From Escherichia sp. MOD1-EC7003 (GTDB lineage: Bacteria > Pseudomonadota > Gammaproteobacteria > Enterobacterales > Enterobacteriaceae), in NCBI RefSeq assembly GCF_002965065.1, contig NZ_PTRE01000061.1, positions 1 to 40,003 on the forward strand: 40,003 bases of DNA. The letters run 5' to 3'. The translations under genes were made by a program, and so were the position numbers. Shown one piece after another: positions 1 through 7,936 of this stretch. Positions within the stretch are counted from its first letter, which is position 1; every line of letters begins with the position of its first letter. A model generated the notes under the pieces. The model was given only the letters and a program-made list of their open reading frames with translations. It was not told the DNA's origin and searched no databases.

Positions 1-62
1 CTCTATGCCAGTTGCAGCCTAAGAAGTGGGAAGCCTCGCCGTTTACGGCGGGGAGCAGTCAC
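1..62 (+). mobile_element. Probable right end of an IS200/IS605-family element (truncated by window edge)
   Basis: A GC-rich hairpin lies here: CCTCGCCG at 34-41 pairs with CGGCGGGG at 46-53 around a TTTA loop, with one T-G wobble, followed by AGCAGTCAC. Short hairpins of this type form the subterminal ends of IS200/IS605 elements and the 3' end of the TnpB guide (omega) RNA. A reading frame entering from the left edge stops with TAA at 20-22, just before the hairpin, which would suit the last codons of a tnpB gene, but only six codons are visible. An almost identical stem is present at 39962-39981. The element itself is outside the window, so the call rests on hairpin shape and position only. 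Confidence 0.42.
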
Positions 63-475
63 CAGCAGAAAGCGCCAGAACCAACGAAAAAAGAGAACAT
101 GTTTCCCATTTTGCGAGGCGCTTTCCAAATCGCCCGCTCAGTCCCCTCGCGCCCCAGTACTAAAACCACTATTTTGCAAATCTGTGATCTCCTTCACTCT
201 CCAAAAAGGCGGTGATCTCACGGTGTGGATCCACTTTCTGTTTTCGCTTTTCTGCCGTTAGCACTCGCTATTTCGGCATCTCTTCTTTTCACTTTTTCAG
301 TTTGTCATTTTCATTTGCGGTCAACCGAAAGTTCTGGAGTTGATTTTTCCAGGCTTCAACGCCGTTGTCGGGTTCACAAATTCACTTCTTTTCTTCTGAT
401 GTAATGCATTCAAAAGAAAATGAAAGTTTCAAAATGCAAGAATGCAACGAAATACTTTTTCAGGGAGCGATTAAC
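63..475. other. Non-coding region upstream of the DeoR-type regulator
   Basis: I find no convincing gene here; an open frame at 12-215 runs through the hairpin, has no recognisable protein features and no ribosome site. The interval is rich in TTTTC pentamers (241-245, 248-252, 286-290, 294-298, 308-312). Just before the regulator it has GAAAATGAAAGTTTC at 415-429. TTTC/GAAA direct repeats are the kind of element bound by AgaR-type DeoR repressors, so this may hold the regulator's promoter and autoregulatory operator. No clear -10/-35 pair was identified. Confidence 0.4.
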
Positions 476-1246
476 ATGCTAGATAGCTTAAGACGCCGCG
501 AACAAATCATTGATTTGTTATGTGCCCAGGGAAGCGTTCGAGTAGAGCCACTCAGCATCCATTTTGGTGTCTCATCGGTCACGATCCGCAATGACTTACG
601 GTATCTGGAGCAAAAAGGTTGCGTCATGCGTTCCTATGGCGGTGCCGTGTTGAATCAACACTTTGCGCTCGACAGACCCTTGCAGGATAAAGATCGCCTT
701 AATCGCGATGTTAAAGTGCGAATTGCCGAAAAAGCAGCCAGTTTTGTCAAAGATGGCGACACGCTGATTCTCGATTCAGGATCGACGACTACCCTGATTC
801 CACCTTTATTAAAGGGTCATCGCGATCTGGTCGTCGTGACCAATGCGCTCAATATAGCCTGGGAACTGGCCAGTTTTGAGCGTGTGGATGTCATGATCCT
901 TGGCGGCAATGTTCGTCAGAGCGTCTACTCACTCTACGGCCCGTCGGCAGAACAACAACTCAGGCAGTATCGTTTTGATAAGTTGTTTTTGGGCGTTGAT
1001 GGTTTCGATCTGGAAGCGGGGATTACGACGCCACATCCAGGAGAAGCACACCTGAACCAGGTGATGTGTCAAGTTGCTCACGAGATAACCGTTGTGGCTG
1101 ATTCCAGCAAATTCGGCAGAAAAAGTTTCTGCATGATCAATGAAATCAGTGAGATTGATCGGGTGATCACCGACAGCGGCATTCCGACTCATTACCGCCA
1201 GGCTTTAGCGCAACTCGGTGTCGATGTGGTCATTGTGGATGAATAA
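476..1246 (+). CDS. DeoR-family (AgaR-like) transcriptional repressor of the adjacent sugar cluster
   Basis: A 256-residue regulator. The first ~60 residues form a DeoR winged helix-turn-helix (RRREQIIDLL at the start, then VSSVTIRNDLRYLE as recognition helix). Residues ~75-250 form the DeoR sugar-phosphate sensor domain, with ILDSGSTTT (effector-phosphate loop) and VVADSSKFGR near the C-terminus. It resembles AgaR, the repressor of N-acetylgalactosamine genes, but is clearly a different protein. ATG at 476 is chosen because AGGGAG precedes it at proper distance and DeoR proteins begin just before the RRREQI helix; an upstream TTG frame from 365 is less likely. It converges on the ROK kinase. 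It probably represses the 1287-7815 operon and is relieved by a phosphorylated sugar; that target is inference from position. Confidence 0.88.
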   Translation: MLDSLRRREQIIDLLCAQGSVRVEPLSIHFGVSSVTIRNDLRYLEQKGCVMRSYGGAVLNQHFALDRPLQDKDRLNRDVKVRIAEKAASFVKDGDTLILDSGSTTTLIPPLLKGHRDLVVVTNALNIAWELASFERVDVMILGGNVRQSVYSLYGPSAEQQLRQYRFDKLFLGVDGFDLEAGITTPHPGEAHLNQVMCQVAHEITVVADSSKFGRKSFCMINEISEIDRVITDSGIPTHYRQALAQLGVDVVIVDE

Positions 1247-1253
1247 ACAAACT

Positions 1254-1288
1254 GGCTGGCGAATGTATTTCGCCAGCCACAGTTTTTT
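1254..1288. terminator. Bidirectional terminator between regulator and ROK kinase
   Basis: A perfect 10-bp stem (1254-1263 with 1269-1278, loop TGTAT) sits 7 bases after the regulator's stop codon and is followed by six T at 1283-1288. On the minus strand the hairpin is followed by AGTTTGTTTATTC, so it can also end the ROK operon transcript. The ROK stop codon lies inside the T-run. Confidence 0.8.
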
Positions 1289-2207
1289 AGTGCGCCAGCG
1301 CACCATGTTCGAACTGTAACAGTGCTGCGCCGCGTACACCGCTGGTAGCACCGTGAACGGCAGGAAAGACTTTTGCTGGCTCCAGCCCCTCAAAGAGGTA
1401 GCGTGTCATCGCGTGAGGCAGTTGCGCATAAATTTCCTCAATATTAGAGACGCCACCGCCGAGGACAAAAGCGTCTACATCAAGAATCAACTGCAACTGC
1501 GCCAGCGTGCAGCCCAGCATATCGATCCACGCGTCAATGGTGACTGTCGCGTTAGGTTCACTGTCACGATAGCGTTCCAGTAGCGTCTCCATAGTGATCT
1601 GTTCGTTGCAAAAATGTTTGTGCAGCCAGAGTAATCCTGGGCCTGACTGGTATCTCTCCAGGCATCCCTGCAACCCGCAACCACATTTCAGTTCAGGTAA
1701 GTGATAACGACGCATAAATGTCGCCGGAAGCGGCAGATGACCGAACTCACTAGCCATACGATTACGGCCACGATACAACTGACCATCAATGACGAAACCG
1801 CCGCCCATACCAGTACCGATAATTGCACCAAATATCCGCGAAAACTGACGCGCCTGCTCGGTGTGTGCTTCAGATAAAGCAAAACAACAGCAGTCATTGT
1901 CCAGTTCTACCGGGCGGTTGAGTCGGTTAGTCAGATCGTTCATGACCTGGCGGCCAGTCAGACAGGGAACGTTGGAGGACAGTAGCTTGCCAGTACGCCG
2001 ATCCATCAATCCCGGCATACCAATACCTATCTTACCTTGTGACCCTGTAGCCCAATCGGCGGTATCAATGAGCGAAGTAAAAGTCGAAAGAAAAAGTTCG
2101 TAATCCTGAACTGGCGTGGCAACACGCTTGCGCCAGCAAACCTGGAATGCTTCATCGAAAGCGACGATTTCAGTTTTCGTTCCACCAATATCAATGCCGT
2201 AAAACAT
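1287..2207 (-). CDS. ROK-family sugar kinase (NagK-like)
   Basis: A 306-residue ROK kinase expected to phosphorylate a hexose or N-acetylhexosamine with ATP in the cytoplasm. Visible motifs are the N-terminal ATP phosphate-binding DIGGTKT (6-12), the catalytic Asp in LDNDCC (D105), GTGMGGG (131-137), EFGH (E154, H157) and the ROK zinc site CGCGLQGC (C175, C177, C182 with H157). Length and motif spacing match E. coli NagK (N-acetylglucosamine kinase, 303 residues), the closest remembered relative. Start ATG 2207 has a strong GGAGGAG. It is the last gene of the minus operon, 18 bp behind the oxidoreductase. Its product would be a sugar phosphate, the usual effector class for the DeoR regulator next door. 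Exact substrate unknown. Confidence 0.88.
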   Translation of the reverse strand: MFYGIDIGGTKTEIVAFDEAFQVCWRKRVATPVQDYELFLSTFTSLIDTADWATGSQGKIGIGMPGLMDRRTGKLLSSNVPCLTGRQVMNDLTNRLNRPVELDNDCCCFALSEAHTEQARQFSRIFGAIIGTGMGGGFVIDGQLYRGRNRMASEFGHLPLPATFMRRYHLPELKCGCGLQGCLERYQSGPGLLWLHKHFCNEQITMETLLERYRDSEPNATVTIDAWIDMLGCTLAQLQLILDVDAFVLGGGVSNIEEIYAQLPHAMTRYLFEGLEPAKVFPAVHGATSGVRGAALLQFEHGALAH

Positions 2208-2225
2208 GCCTAATCTCCTCCGGCG

Positions 2226-3482
2226 TTACAGCGCAACCAGACAATTTTCCTTGCGAGCGCGTTCTGCGGCAAAGACCATCAAGTGACTTTCAAGGGATTC
2301 ATCTGGTCCGGAGAGGATCAAATTTTGATCGCCTGCCATCACCGCATGGATAAAGCGGTCCATCAGATAGTAATCGCCACCGCCATGCCCACCCATTTTG
2401 GTTTGCGTACCCGCCTCGATCTCTTCAACCTCGTAACACGTTTCTTTATCGGTAAGAAAATCGAATACCCGAATAGTCTCGCCATCGCCTTCCAGATAGC
2501 CTTTCGTTCCGAAAAGGCGGGTTTTGCGATCTTCCATTTTGGTAAAAGCCGTCATGGTAAAGGTGACTGTTTGCTGGTGGGCAAAACGCAGATTCACTAC
2601 CTGGTGATCGACGACATCGTTATCGCAACGGTAAACACAGCGGCCATAAGGGCCATCGCGTAGCGCCTGGCGTACATTTTCTTCGCTGGGATCGGCTGTC
2701 AACACGCGACGGAAATGTGGCGTACATTTGTGATTTTCGCCCAGATAGATTTTGCAGGCCGACCACGGGCAGGTGTTTTCCACCTGACAATCAAGGCAGC
2801 GATCGGCTGCGCCAGCCGGTTGATTTTGTTTGACAAAGTGGCTCAGATTGCCAAACGAACCGACATCTTTGCAGTTATCGCCCACGATATAGCGGATCCA
2901 GTCCAGATCGTGACAGGATTTTTGCAGTAGCATAAATGAGGATTCTGCTTCATTACGCCAGTTGCCCCGGACAAAAGAGTGTGCCTGATGCCAGTATCCT
3001 ACGGGTTCGAGATGCTGCATGCTGACGATTTCACCAATAACACCACTGTTGAGGAGTGATTTCAGTTTTTGGGTGTAGCGCGTGTAACGTAGTACATGTG
3101 CGACAGCCAGCAAAACATTATTCCGCTTCACTTCATCAATGATAGTCTGGCAATCTTCTGCCGTGGGAGCGATCGGTTTTTCCAGCAGGATGTGGTAGCC
3201 GAGCCTGGCAAAAGCAATGGCCGGTTCTTTATGCATATTGTCCTGGGTGCAGATAAGCACAACGTCAGCCATTTTGGGGTGCGCTGCCGCTTCTTTCCAG
3301 TCGGTAAATACTTTTTCAGGCACAATATTATGTTGTTTAATAAATTGCTGGCGATAGTCATCTCTTGGTTCTGCGACGCCAACAACCTGCATTCTGTCAG
3401 GGTGTTCAAGGGCATAACGTGAATATATTTCGCCGCGCGCACCGGCACCCACCACTAATACGGTTACTTTATTTGCACACAT
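2226..3482 (-). CDS. Gfo/Idh/MocA-family NAD(P)-dependent oxidoreductase with a cysteine cluster
   Basis: A 418-residue protein with an N-terminal Rossmann fold (GAGARG at 12-17, EKP at 101-103) and a C-terminal Gfo/Idh/MocA domain holding KSCHDLD (188-194), the usual Lys/His/Asp catalytic motif. Between ~229 and 253 it has cysteines at 229, 232, 238, 243 and 253, likely binding a metal ion. The family oxidises sugars, inositols or glycosides at a ring carbon; some members (GH109 type) cleave glycosides by a redox mechanism with bound NAD. No classical glycoside hydrolase is in this cluster, so this enzyme may do the first catabolic step. GAGAGG precedes ATG 3482. The 97-bp gap to the ATPase gene contains a small stem (TGCTAT/ATAGCA). 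Substrate unknown. Confidence 0.86.
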   Translation of the reverse strand: MCANKVTVLVVGAGARGEIYSRYALEHPDRMQVVGVAEPRDDYRQQFIKQHNIVPEKVFTDWKEAAAHPKMADVVLICTQDNMHKEPAIAFARLGYHILLEKPIAPTAEDCQTIIDEVKRNNVLLAVAHVLRYTRYTQKLKSLLNSGVIGEIVSMQHLEPVGYWHQAHSFVRGNWRNEAESSFMLLQKSCHDLDWIRYIVGDNCKDVGSFGNLSHFVKQNQPAGAADRCLDCQVENTCPWSACKIYLGENHKCTPHFRRVLTADPSEENVRQALRDGPYGRCVYRCDNDVVDHQVVNLRFAHQQTVTFTMTAFTKMEDRKTRLFGTKGYLEGDGETIRVFDFLTDKETCYEVEEIEAGTQTKMGGHGGGDYYLMDRFIHAVMAGDQNLILSGPDESLESHLMVFAAERARKENCLVAL

Positions 3483-3579
3483 ACTAACCTCTCATAGTGC
3501 CTTTTATTTGTGCTATTAAATAGCAAGGCATTTCAAGTCTGAATTATTTAGTTAAATATTTTTGTTAATAATTAACCGA

Positions 3580-4692
3580 TTACGCCCCAGCTAAATTTCC
3601 CTCGTGCTGCTGATCAAATAAAAACGCGGCATCAAGATTAAATTTAACCCGGATAGCTTCACCGGGTAACGGACTCCATTCTGGCGAAGAGTTAATACGC
3701 AATATCATGTGCTGCTCACCAATATCGAAGTGGAGGAGATCTTCATTTCCCATACGTTCAACGTTAGTTATATGGGCATCGAATGCGTCGGGGTCCTGCT
3801 CTTGCGCCAATAAAATCGCTTCCGGACGGATGCCAAACCAGACGTTGTTATGAGGATACTGCTGCAGTTGATTGGCTAAACGTGTATTAAGCGGTAGCAG
3901 GATGTTGTCTGCCAGACGAAGTTTATGCGCGTCTTCCATCACCGGTAGCAAGAGAATATTCATAGCCGGATTGCCAATAAAACCGGCGACGAATTTATTC
4001 TTCGGTTGATGATAAATATTGCCGGGAGTATCCACTTGCATAATACGGCCACTGTTGAGTACACAGATGCGATCGCCCATGGTCATGGCTTCAATTTGGT
4101 CGTGCGTCACGTAAACCATCGTAGCACTCACACCCTCATCGCGTAGATGGCGGTGAAGTTCGGTCAAACGAACGCGCATAGAGACGCGCAGTTTGGCGTC
4201 AAGGTTTGACAGCGGTTCATCAAACAAAAATACGTCAGGTTTACGGACAATTGCCCGACCAACAGCCACGCGCTGACATTGCCCGCCGGAAAGCTGACCG
4301 GGTTTTTTATCGAGTAAATTTTCGATCTCCAGCTTTTGCGCCGCTTCCCGCACACGGGTATCGATCTCCTGTTTACTCATTTTCCCTTGTAAACTGAAGG
4401 CCATATTTTTGTAGATTGTCATATGCGGATACAGGGCATAGTTCTGGAAAACCATTGCCACGCCGCGCTCTTTTGGCAGCAAATTATTAACGCACCGTTC
4501 ACCAATTGTGATTTCGCCGTCTGAAATATCTTCCAGCCCGGCAATCATGCGAAGTAAAGTTGATTTCGCACAACCCGACGGCCCGACAAAAACCATAAAT
4601 TCGCCATCATTGATTTCAAGATCCACATTATGAAGTGCCTGAAATCCATTCGGATAGACTTTGTTTACCGCTTGTAATTTTATGCCTGACAT
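3580..4692 (-). CDS. MalK/UgpC-type ABC transporter ATP-binding protein (CUT1 sugar importer)
   Basis: A 370-residue ATPase powering the importer encoded just upstream. Walker A is GPSGCAKST (37-45), the Q-loop is in VFQNYALYP, the ABC signature is LSGGQ (134-138), Walker B is VFLFDEP (D158, E159), and the D-loop SNLDAK and switch His in YVTHDQ are present. Residues ~235-370 form a MalK/UgpC-type regulatory OB/TOBE domain, placing it in the CUT1 carbohydrate family. The sixth Walker A residue is Ala where GCGKST is the commonest form; the catalytic Lys and Ser are intact and this variant is tolerated in some homologues. AAGGGA precedes ATG 4692, and the preceding permease stop is 11 bp upstream. 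Confidence 0.93.
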   Translation of the reverse strand: MSGIKLQAVNKVYPNGFQALHNVDLEINDGEFMVFVGPSGCAKSTLLRMIAGLEDISDGEITIGERCVNNLLPKERGVAMVFQNYALYPHMTIYKNMAFSLQGKMSKQEIDTRVREAAQKLEIENLLDKKPGQLSGGQCQRVAVGRAIVRKPDVFLFDEPLSNLDAKLRVSMRVRLTELHRHLRDEGVSATMVYVTHDQIEAMTMGDRICVLNSGRIMQVDTPGNIYHQPKNKFVAGFIGNPAMNILLLPVMEDAHKLRLADNILLPLNTRLANQLQQYPHNNVWFGIRPEAILLAQEQDPDAFDAHITNVERMGNEDLLHFDIGEQHMILRINSSPEWSPLPGEAIRVKFNLDAAFLFDQQHEGNLAGA

Positions 4693-4703
4693 AACAATGT
4701 CCC

Positions 4704-5528
4704 TTATCCTTTAATTCCGGCACCGGCGATGCCACGAATGAAATAGCGCTGAAAGAAAATATACAGTAAAAGCATCGGAATAATCGCTAACAGTGCACCC
4801 GCCATTAACATGGGATATTCCACACCAGAACGGCCAGACAGAGAAGCCAGCCCAACGGGCAACGTCATTTTATCCATAGAAGTATTAACAATGAGTGGCC
4901 ACATTAAGTTATTCCAGCTCCATAACCCATTAATGATGACACAGGCAATAAGCCCCGGTTTTATTAATGGCAGCATAATTTTGAAGAAAATGGTCAGATA
5001 ATTATAGCCATCCATTATTGCTGCTTCTTCCAGCTCTTTCGGCACGGACAAGAAAAACTGGCGCAGCAAAAAGGCGCTATAAATACTGAATAACCCTGGC
5101 AATACCAGGCCCGGAATTGAATTCAAAAGCCCGATTTTTTCAATGGCCAAAAATTGTGGAATTAAAAAGATCTGCCCTGGTACCATCAGAATCGATATAC
5201 ACAGCATAAAGACCATATCACGCCCCCAGAAACGCAGGCGCGAAAAACCGTAAGCAGCCATTGCTGCCACCAGTGTCTGCAAAATGACAATCAGCAGCGT
5301 GGCGATAATCGAGTTAAAGTAAAAACTGCCAAACGGCATTTCATGCAAAATCTTATAGTAAGCCTGAAAACCCGGTTCAGCAGGTAACAGAATAGGTGGA
5401 AAAGCGATACTCTCTGCCTGAGTTTTAAAGGAGGTAATGGTCATCCAGATAAACGGCACCACCGTGAGTAACGTCGCCAGGATCATCAGGCCGTAGATCA
5501 GCCATTTTTCGCGTTTCGTCATGAACAT
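4704..5528 (-). CDS. ABC sugar transporter permease (MalG-like, CUT1)
   Basis: An inner-membrane permease of 274 residues with about six membrane segments. The cytoplasmic EAAIMDGYNYLTIF motif (EAA loop) docks the MalK-type ATPase. Size and the C-terminal position of the loop fit the MalG/UgpE class. I chose ATG 5528: it gives the family's usual length, avoids overlap with the preceding permease, and has TGAGAAAA upstream. An ATG at 5522 and a longer frame from 5564 that overlaps the upstream gene are the alternatives. It would pair with the 5539-6483 permease as a heterodimeric channel. Confidence 0.9.
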   Translation of the reverse strand: MFMTKREKWLIYGLMILATLLTVVPFIWMTITSFKTQAESIAFPPILLPAEPGFQAYYKILHEMPFGSFYFNSIIATLLIVILQTLVAAMAAYGFSRLRFWGRDMVFMLCISILMVPGQIFLIPQFLAIEKIGLLNSIPGLVLPGLFSIYSAFLLRQFFLSVPKELEEAAIMDGYNYLTIFFKIMLPLIKPGLIACVIINGLWSWNNLMWPLIVNTSMDKMTLPVGLASLSGRSGVEYPMLMAGALLAIIPMLLLYIFFQRYFIRGIAGAGIKG

Positions 5529-5538
5529 TGTGGTTTTC

Positions 5539-6483
5539 TCATTGTGCTTTGAGTCGTTTGCCAAGCCATATTTGCAGCAGCGTCAGTACCATCGTGATAA
5601 CAAAAATCACAACAGCGATGGCCGAGGCATATCCTTTTTCATTGTAGATAAATGCATATTTATAGAAGAGGTAGGCGATGGTCATTGTTTGGTCGTCCAC
5701 CATTGATGAACTGCCAAAAAGCAGATAAACCACATCAAAGATTTGCAGCGTCTCGATGAATGAGATCACCAAAACGAAGAACAGTGTTGGGATCATTAAT
5801 GGTAAAGTAACCGACCAGAAGCCGCGTAGTTTACTGATGCCGTCGAGAGACATCGCCTCGTAGACCTGTTTTGGGATACCCTGGAGTCCGGCAAGCAGAA
5901 TAATCATCTTCAGCGCAATCGCTGACCAGATAATGACCAGTGATGCGCTTAACCGGACAATATCGGGATCGGATAACCAACCAACAGACGGAATATTAAA
6001 GAAAGCCAGGATTTGATTAATGAGGCCAAAATTGCGATTCATTAACCACTGCCATACCATGGCAATTGCTGCGGGCATGGTCACTGCCGGGAGAAATAAC
6101 AGGGTACGGAATAACCACTGGCCACGAATGGCTTGATTCAAGCCTATTGCCAGCAATAATGAAAGAATTGTGATAATGGGTACACAAATTATGACATAGG
6201 CCAGTGTGTTGTATATCGCAGAACGAAATTCTTCATCGTTGAACAGATTAATGTAGTTATCGAGGCTAATTGTATTCCAGATTTGGAACTCACCAAGATC
6301 GGTAAAACTGTAGAAAACATTCTGGAAGAAAGGGATGAAGTAAAAAATAATTAATCCTGCTAATAAGGGTAGGATCATTATCCAACCCCAGAAGCGTTCT
6401 TCCCGTTGTAATTTGTTAAGCGATTTACTTTTAGCTGGTTTCGCCGGTAATTGCAGGGGTGCGGCTTCATCTGAATAACTCAT
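5539..6483 (-). CDS. ABC sugar transporter permease (MalF/UgpA-like, CUT1)
   Basis: A 314-residue integral membrane protein with a charged ~30-residue cytoplasmic N-terminus (KSKSLNKLQREERFWG), a first segment around WIMILPLLAGLIIFYF, and about five more segments. The EAA loop reads YEAMSLDGISKLRGFW, which contacts the ATPase. Length fits UgpA-type permeases. ATG 6483 has CCCGGAG upstream; extension to 6504 would use a TTG start with no good ribosome site. It follows the binding-protein gene after a 72-bp spacer carrying a strong hairpin and precedes the second permease by 10 bp. Confidence 0.92.
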   Translation of the reverse strand: MSYSDEAAPLQLPAKPAKSKSLNKLQREERFWGWIMILPLLAGLIIFYFIPFFQNVFYSFTDLGEFQIWNTISLDNYINLFNDEEFRSAIYNTLAYVIICVPIITILSLLLAIGLNQAIRGQWLFRTLLFLPAVTMPAAIAMVWQWLMNRNFGLINQILAFFNIPSVGWLSDPDIVRLSASLVIIWSAIALKMIILLAGLQGIPKQVYEAMSLDGISKLRGFWSVTLPLMIPTLFFVLVISFIETLQIFDVVYLLFGSSSMVDDQTMTIAYLFYKYAFIYNEKGYASAIAVVIFVITMVLTLLQIWLGKRLKAQ

Positions 6484-6532
6484 ACAGACTCCGGGATGCG
6501 TCAATAAACGTGATAACTCCGATGGAAGCAGT

Positions 6533-6551
6533 GAGGGAGCCAGGCTCCCTC
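6533..6551 (-). other. Stem-loop between binding-protein and permease genes
   Basis: GAGGGAGCC (6533-6541) and GGCTCCCTC (6543-6551) form a nearly perfect inverted repeat in the spacer right after the binding-protein stop codon. No T-run follows on the minus strand, so it is more likely an mRNA-stabilising or attenuating hairpin than a terminator. In malEFG-type operons such elements keep binding-protein mRNA more abundant than permease mRNA. Confidence 0.65.
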
Positions 6552-6555
6552 TCCT

Positions 6556-7815
6556 TTATTTTTGCATTTCACGTTCTACACGTTTTGCAACACCAGGCAT
6601 GATTTTTTCAGGATCATTTCCCATCCAGACTTTTTTCAGTCCGTCATTGAGAATGCTATTCCATTTAGCCGTATTTGAACCCGCGGTTGGATATTTATGG
6701 GAGAATGCCAGGGAATCGATATACGCAGAAACATCGATATTCTTGAATCCTTCTGCCCACTGTCTGGCGACTTTTTGATTCGCCGGAATAACGACTCTCC
6801 CCATTGCCAGCGTTTGCTGCGCATGCTCGGAACTCATAAATTCAATAAACTTCCAGGCTGCATCTTTATTGGGACTTTTTGCTGACATGGCAAAAGCGAG
6901 ACTGTGAGAAACGCCCGCCTGTTGAGCCATTTTGGGCATCTGTACCACGCCAATATGATCTTTGATCAGCTCATTTTGTGAGAACGGAAGCGCCCACCAT
7001 GAACCGGCATAAACCATCGCTATTCTGTCAGACTGGAAAATATCCGATGCCTCCATCTCTCCTGGCGGCTGGATTAATTCCTCCTTCAGCATCACCTGTA
7101 ACTGGCGATAGACATCGAGTGCTTTATCATTCGCAACGTCAGTTTTACCCTTGGGCAGGACGACTTGATTACCCACCTGGAACAGAAAGTTAAAATAGCT
7201 GTCCTGCCCGCTACTGAATTCCAGCGCCAGCGGATAAGATTGTTTATCCAGTCCTTTACGCAATTGTGCTGATTTTTGTTTTAAATCATCCCATGTCCAG
7301 TTTTTATCCGGATATGTTACGCCTGCCTGATCAAAAAGTTTTTTATTGTACCAGACTGCAATAGCATCAATATCTCGAGGTATGGCATATTGTTGAGATT
7401 GATACTGATAAGCTTCGACAGAGCTTTTAACAAAATCGTCAAGTTTGGGTGATGCACTATCTTTCAAATATCCACTTAGTGGCTGTAGCATACCGTTCTT
7501 CACATATTGCTGGAAGTTAGGCATATTCATCCAGAATACATCCGGCGCGACATTTCCACCTACGGCTGAACTTAATTTAATAAAATATTGATCGTAGGGA
7601 GTTAACTCAATTTCAACTTTAATACCAGGGTTGTTTTTTTCAAATTCGGTAACCAGTCGTTGTTCTCCTGGTAGCTGGTTTCGATCCCACAGTGTGTAAC
7701 GTAATTTAACAGGCTTAGCATCAGCCTGACCTTCAGCGCTCGCAACAACAGGTGCAGCCAGTAAACAAGAAATCAGGCACGCCAATGCGACATTACTTTT
7801 ATTCAGGGTATACAT
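6556..7815 (-). CDS. Periplasmic substrate-binding protein of the CUT1 sugar ABC importer
   Basis: A 419-residue extracytoplasmic solute-binding protein (family 1, MalE/UgpB class). A signal peptide (MYTLNKSN then a hydrophobic stretch) ends near VVASA with predicted cleavage after residue 27. The mature part begins with KLRYTLWDRNQ and contains the family segments VTEFEKNNPGIKVE, PDVFWMNMPNF and KFIEFMSSEHAQ. It would capture the sugar in the periplasm and deliver it to the two permeases encoded downstream. AGAGGGA precedes ATG 7815. As the first gene of the operon it lies behind the predicted promoter at 7873-7901. The ligand cannot be read from the sequence; homologues bind oligosaccharides, sugar alcohols or glycerophosphodiesters. 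Confidence 0.92.
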   Translation of the reverse strand: MYTLNKSNVALACLISCLLAAPVVASAEGQADAKPVKLRYTLWDRNQLPGEQRLVTEFEKNNPGIKVEIELTPYDQYFIKLSSAVGGNVAPDVFWMNMPNFQQYVKNGMLQPLSGYLKDSASPKLDDFVKSSVEAYQYQSQQYAIPRDIDAIAVWYNKKLFDQAGVTYPDKNWTWDDLKQKSAQLRKGLDKQSYPLALEFSSGQDSYFNFLFQVGNQVVLPKGKTDVANDKALDVYRQLQVMLKEELIQPPGEMEASDIFQSDRIAMVYAGSWWALPFSQNELIKDHIGVVQMPKMAQQAGVSHSLAFAMSAKSPNKDAAWKFIEFMSSEHAQQTLAMGRVVIPANQKVARQWAEGFKNIDVSAYIDSLAFSHKYPTAGSNTAKWNSILNDGLKKVWMGNDPEKIMPGVAKRVEREMQK

Positions 7816-7872
7816 AACGTCCCTCTTATATTGGGTAAGAATGTCTATCAGGTAAATTAAAAGAACAAGAGA

Positions 7873-7901
7873 ATAATCTGTTTAGTAAAGCCGAAAGTCA
7901 A
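7873..7901 (-). promoter_or_regulatory. Predicted sigma70 promoter of the ABC sugar operon
   Basis: On the minus strand TTGACT (7896-7901) and GATTAT (7873-7878) are separated by exactly 17 bases. This gives a leader of roughly 50 bases before the binding-protein ATG. The spacer contains TTCGGCTTTAC, which resembles the TTTC-type repeats around it, so repressor binding here would block RNA polymerase. Predicted from sequence only. Confidence 0.5.
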
Positions 7902-7936
7902 TTGGGCAAAAAAGAGCAAATTATCGTAACAAAAAC

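Noticed and set aside
12..215. 67-residue frame at the left edge
   Set aside because: It runs through the hairpin of the probable IS end, has no ribosome site and no recognisable domain.
6556..7815. Lipoprotein reading of the binding protein (LISC lipobox at Cys17)
   Set aside because: The hydrophobic stretch continues well past that Cys to a standard VVASA cleavage site, so a soluble periplasmic protein is more likely.
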